A DNA stretch of 20,000 nt. Source: Priapulus caudatus. Taxonomy: Eukaryota; Priapulida; Priapulimorpha; Priapulimorphida; Priapulidae. Made by a program: the position numbers and the translations under genes. Of the stretch, positions 18,680 to 20,000 are shown piece by piece. The notes below the pieces were generated by a model that had not been told where the DNA came from, made no database searches, and worked only from the letters and a program-made list of their open reading frames with translations. Position 1 is the stretch's first letter, and each line of letters begins with the position of its first letter. Location: NCBI RefSeq assembly GCF_000485595.1, contig NW_014577342.1, forward strand, positions 244,949 to 264,948, in the 5' to 3' direction.

Positions 18680-20000
18680 AGCCTTTAAACGCCACGCACA
18701 TCTATGTCTTGTTACGTCGCAGTTTAATGTCGCTTATTCTGCTACACTTTTAGTGATCCAAGTGTGTGGATCGCAAGTTTTGTGTATCTGTTGAATTTAC
18801 TATCTGCTAGTTTTTTTTTCCCATGGACCGTTTCACGCTCGCACATTTGTACTAATAGCAACCTATACACAATTTTTAACAGTAACCCACATTCAATCGC
18901 CAAAGCACCGTATGAGCTAACGCTTGTAAAAATAGGAGAAAATGCATAGGACTAGACTATATTACATCGCGCTGCTTATGAGATTCTGACAAGAATACAT
19001 CCAGGAAGAGCATCAGTATCGCGCTCCCATTTCATCTGGTGCATGATAGGAGATGCTGTGTTTGCTACTACAGAAAGCCGACACGCTGCATCTATATTTA
19101 ATTGACAGCACGTGTTTCCTCTTTCGAGCTGGCTGCGACTTAGTATATAACACACGATTTTGTTACTGCGTATTTAATCACTAGATGTGTAGGATGAGTA
19201 GCTCCGTATAGCAACGATTTCTAAACCCAAATTGGGTCGCACTTTCATAAACTCGAAATGATCGTAAAGCATAGACTACTGATCCTTACATTACAAGGCC
19301 TGCAACAGCAATGCACTCTGTATAATAGCTTGCGCGGCGCGGAGTAACAGCTCTACGAGCCGACTTGTCGTATTTCATACTTCAGAATGCATGCGCAATT
19401 ACATGGAATATATATGTGCGAGAGATTTCAGACACTATAGATAAATTCGATCCGCCATTAAACTCAATACTTGCGCTTCTCAGTCTGTATCTTCACCCCC
19501 CCCCCATCCTGTTTACTGCGAGTTTGTACGAGTTTAATTCTTTTTGATGTGCTCACTGCTTACGCTGACGCTTAATCGGAATTATATTTCTGGGTTAGCT
19601 CTAATTATCTCAGCTGCGTTTTATAGTGTCGACGGGGCGTTTGATAAATTTCGTAATGGCTCTCCGTTTTTAATTTGAATAGTATCGAATAAATGTTTGA
19701 GAGATAGGATACTTGATGGTTGTGCGGTAAGAAATATAGCTAGCGTTTATGCATACGCGTTGCGAACGCGGGGCGGCGCGTAAACCGCGGCAGATAGGGC
19801 ACCGTGCGGAATACGCCTGCCGCACAATATCAGTAATGAACGTCGTCATTAGCAAATAAAGAATCACGCGAATTTTGCAAGAAAGCCCGGAAATCTCCGT
19901 TTCTCCCGTCTGAAGCTGATTGTAATTGCATGCAGTCGGACATTCAATGACAAGCGGCACAGCCATCCACGGCCATTCAAGCGCTAGATCATCTATTGCA
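18680..20000. other. Unique sequence to right edge, no gene recognised
   Basis: ORFs of 60-98 codons (the longest at 19670-19966, minus) have no recognisable domain. A nine-C run is at 19497-19505. No repeats or mobile element ends are seen. Confidence 0.5.

Noticed and set aside
19670-19966. 98-codon minus-strand ORF with a CPIC motif
   Set aside because: Two cysteines alone do not make a zinc finger, no partner residues follow a known spacing, and there is no splice or promoter context.

Overview
The window looks like non-coding DNA, intergenic or intronic, from a multicellular eukaryote, most likely an invertebrate animal. Several things point that way: dense di- and tetranucleotide microsatellites, no operons and no long bacterial-style ORFs, two TTA-flanked PIF/Harbinger-type DNA transposon remnants, and one short ORF resembling a MADF (Myb/SANT-like) domain. 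CpG is plentiful, for example in the CGTG/TGCG arrays, so the genome does not look strongly CpG-depleted as in vertebrates. I cannot name the species. I see no convincing host protein-coding gene, rRNA or tRNA. Most ORFs over 60 codons are translations of simple repeats or chance openings.

Layout: 1-130 is a (CA)n tract running in from the left edge. 130-2985 is mostly unique sequence with a small fold-back at 1287-1363. A CTAG/ATACTAAAAT minisatellite (2990-3123) and a purine tract (3591-3787) follow. 4445-5625 is a microsatellite cluster (ATTC, TATG, CTAT/CCAT, TA, GA) with a second fold-back at its edge. A GT/GC tract lies at 6168-6386. 8690-9715 is a CGTG-rich array split by a 451-bp long-armed hairpin. 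A candidate non-coding exon is at 10762-10817. Two more small fold-backs (11186-11251, 11319-11357) precede a GT/GC tract and a 43-bp minisatellite (11806-11976). A further hairpin is at 12219-12350. Two Harbinger-type elements lie in tandem (13200-14007 and 14227-14632). The rest is unique sequence with another small fold-back (16811-16847) and CT, TA, TG and GA tracts.

The most interesting observation is a recurring architecture. Six hairpins, from 37 to 451 bp, begin with CA and end with TG. Each sits between 7- or 8-bp direct repeats that look like target-site duplications; five pairs are exact and one has a mismatch. Four of the five small ones share a degenerate terminal motif, CARRAGYNNATWAW. 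For the 451-bp element, two intact copies of the host tandem repeat in the same window serve as paralogous empty sites and support an insertion with an 8-bp duplication. This suggests a family, or a shared mechanism, of very small fold-back insertions, perhaps distantly hAT-like. Some are smaller than any transposon I would expect to be mobile.
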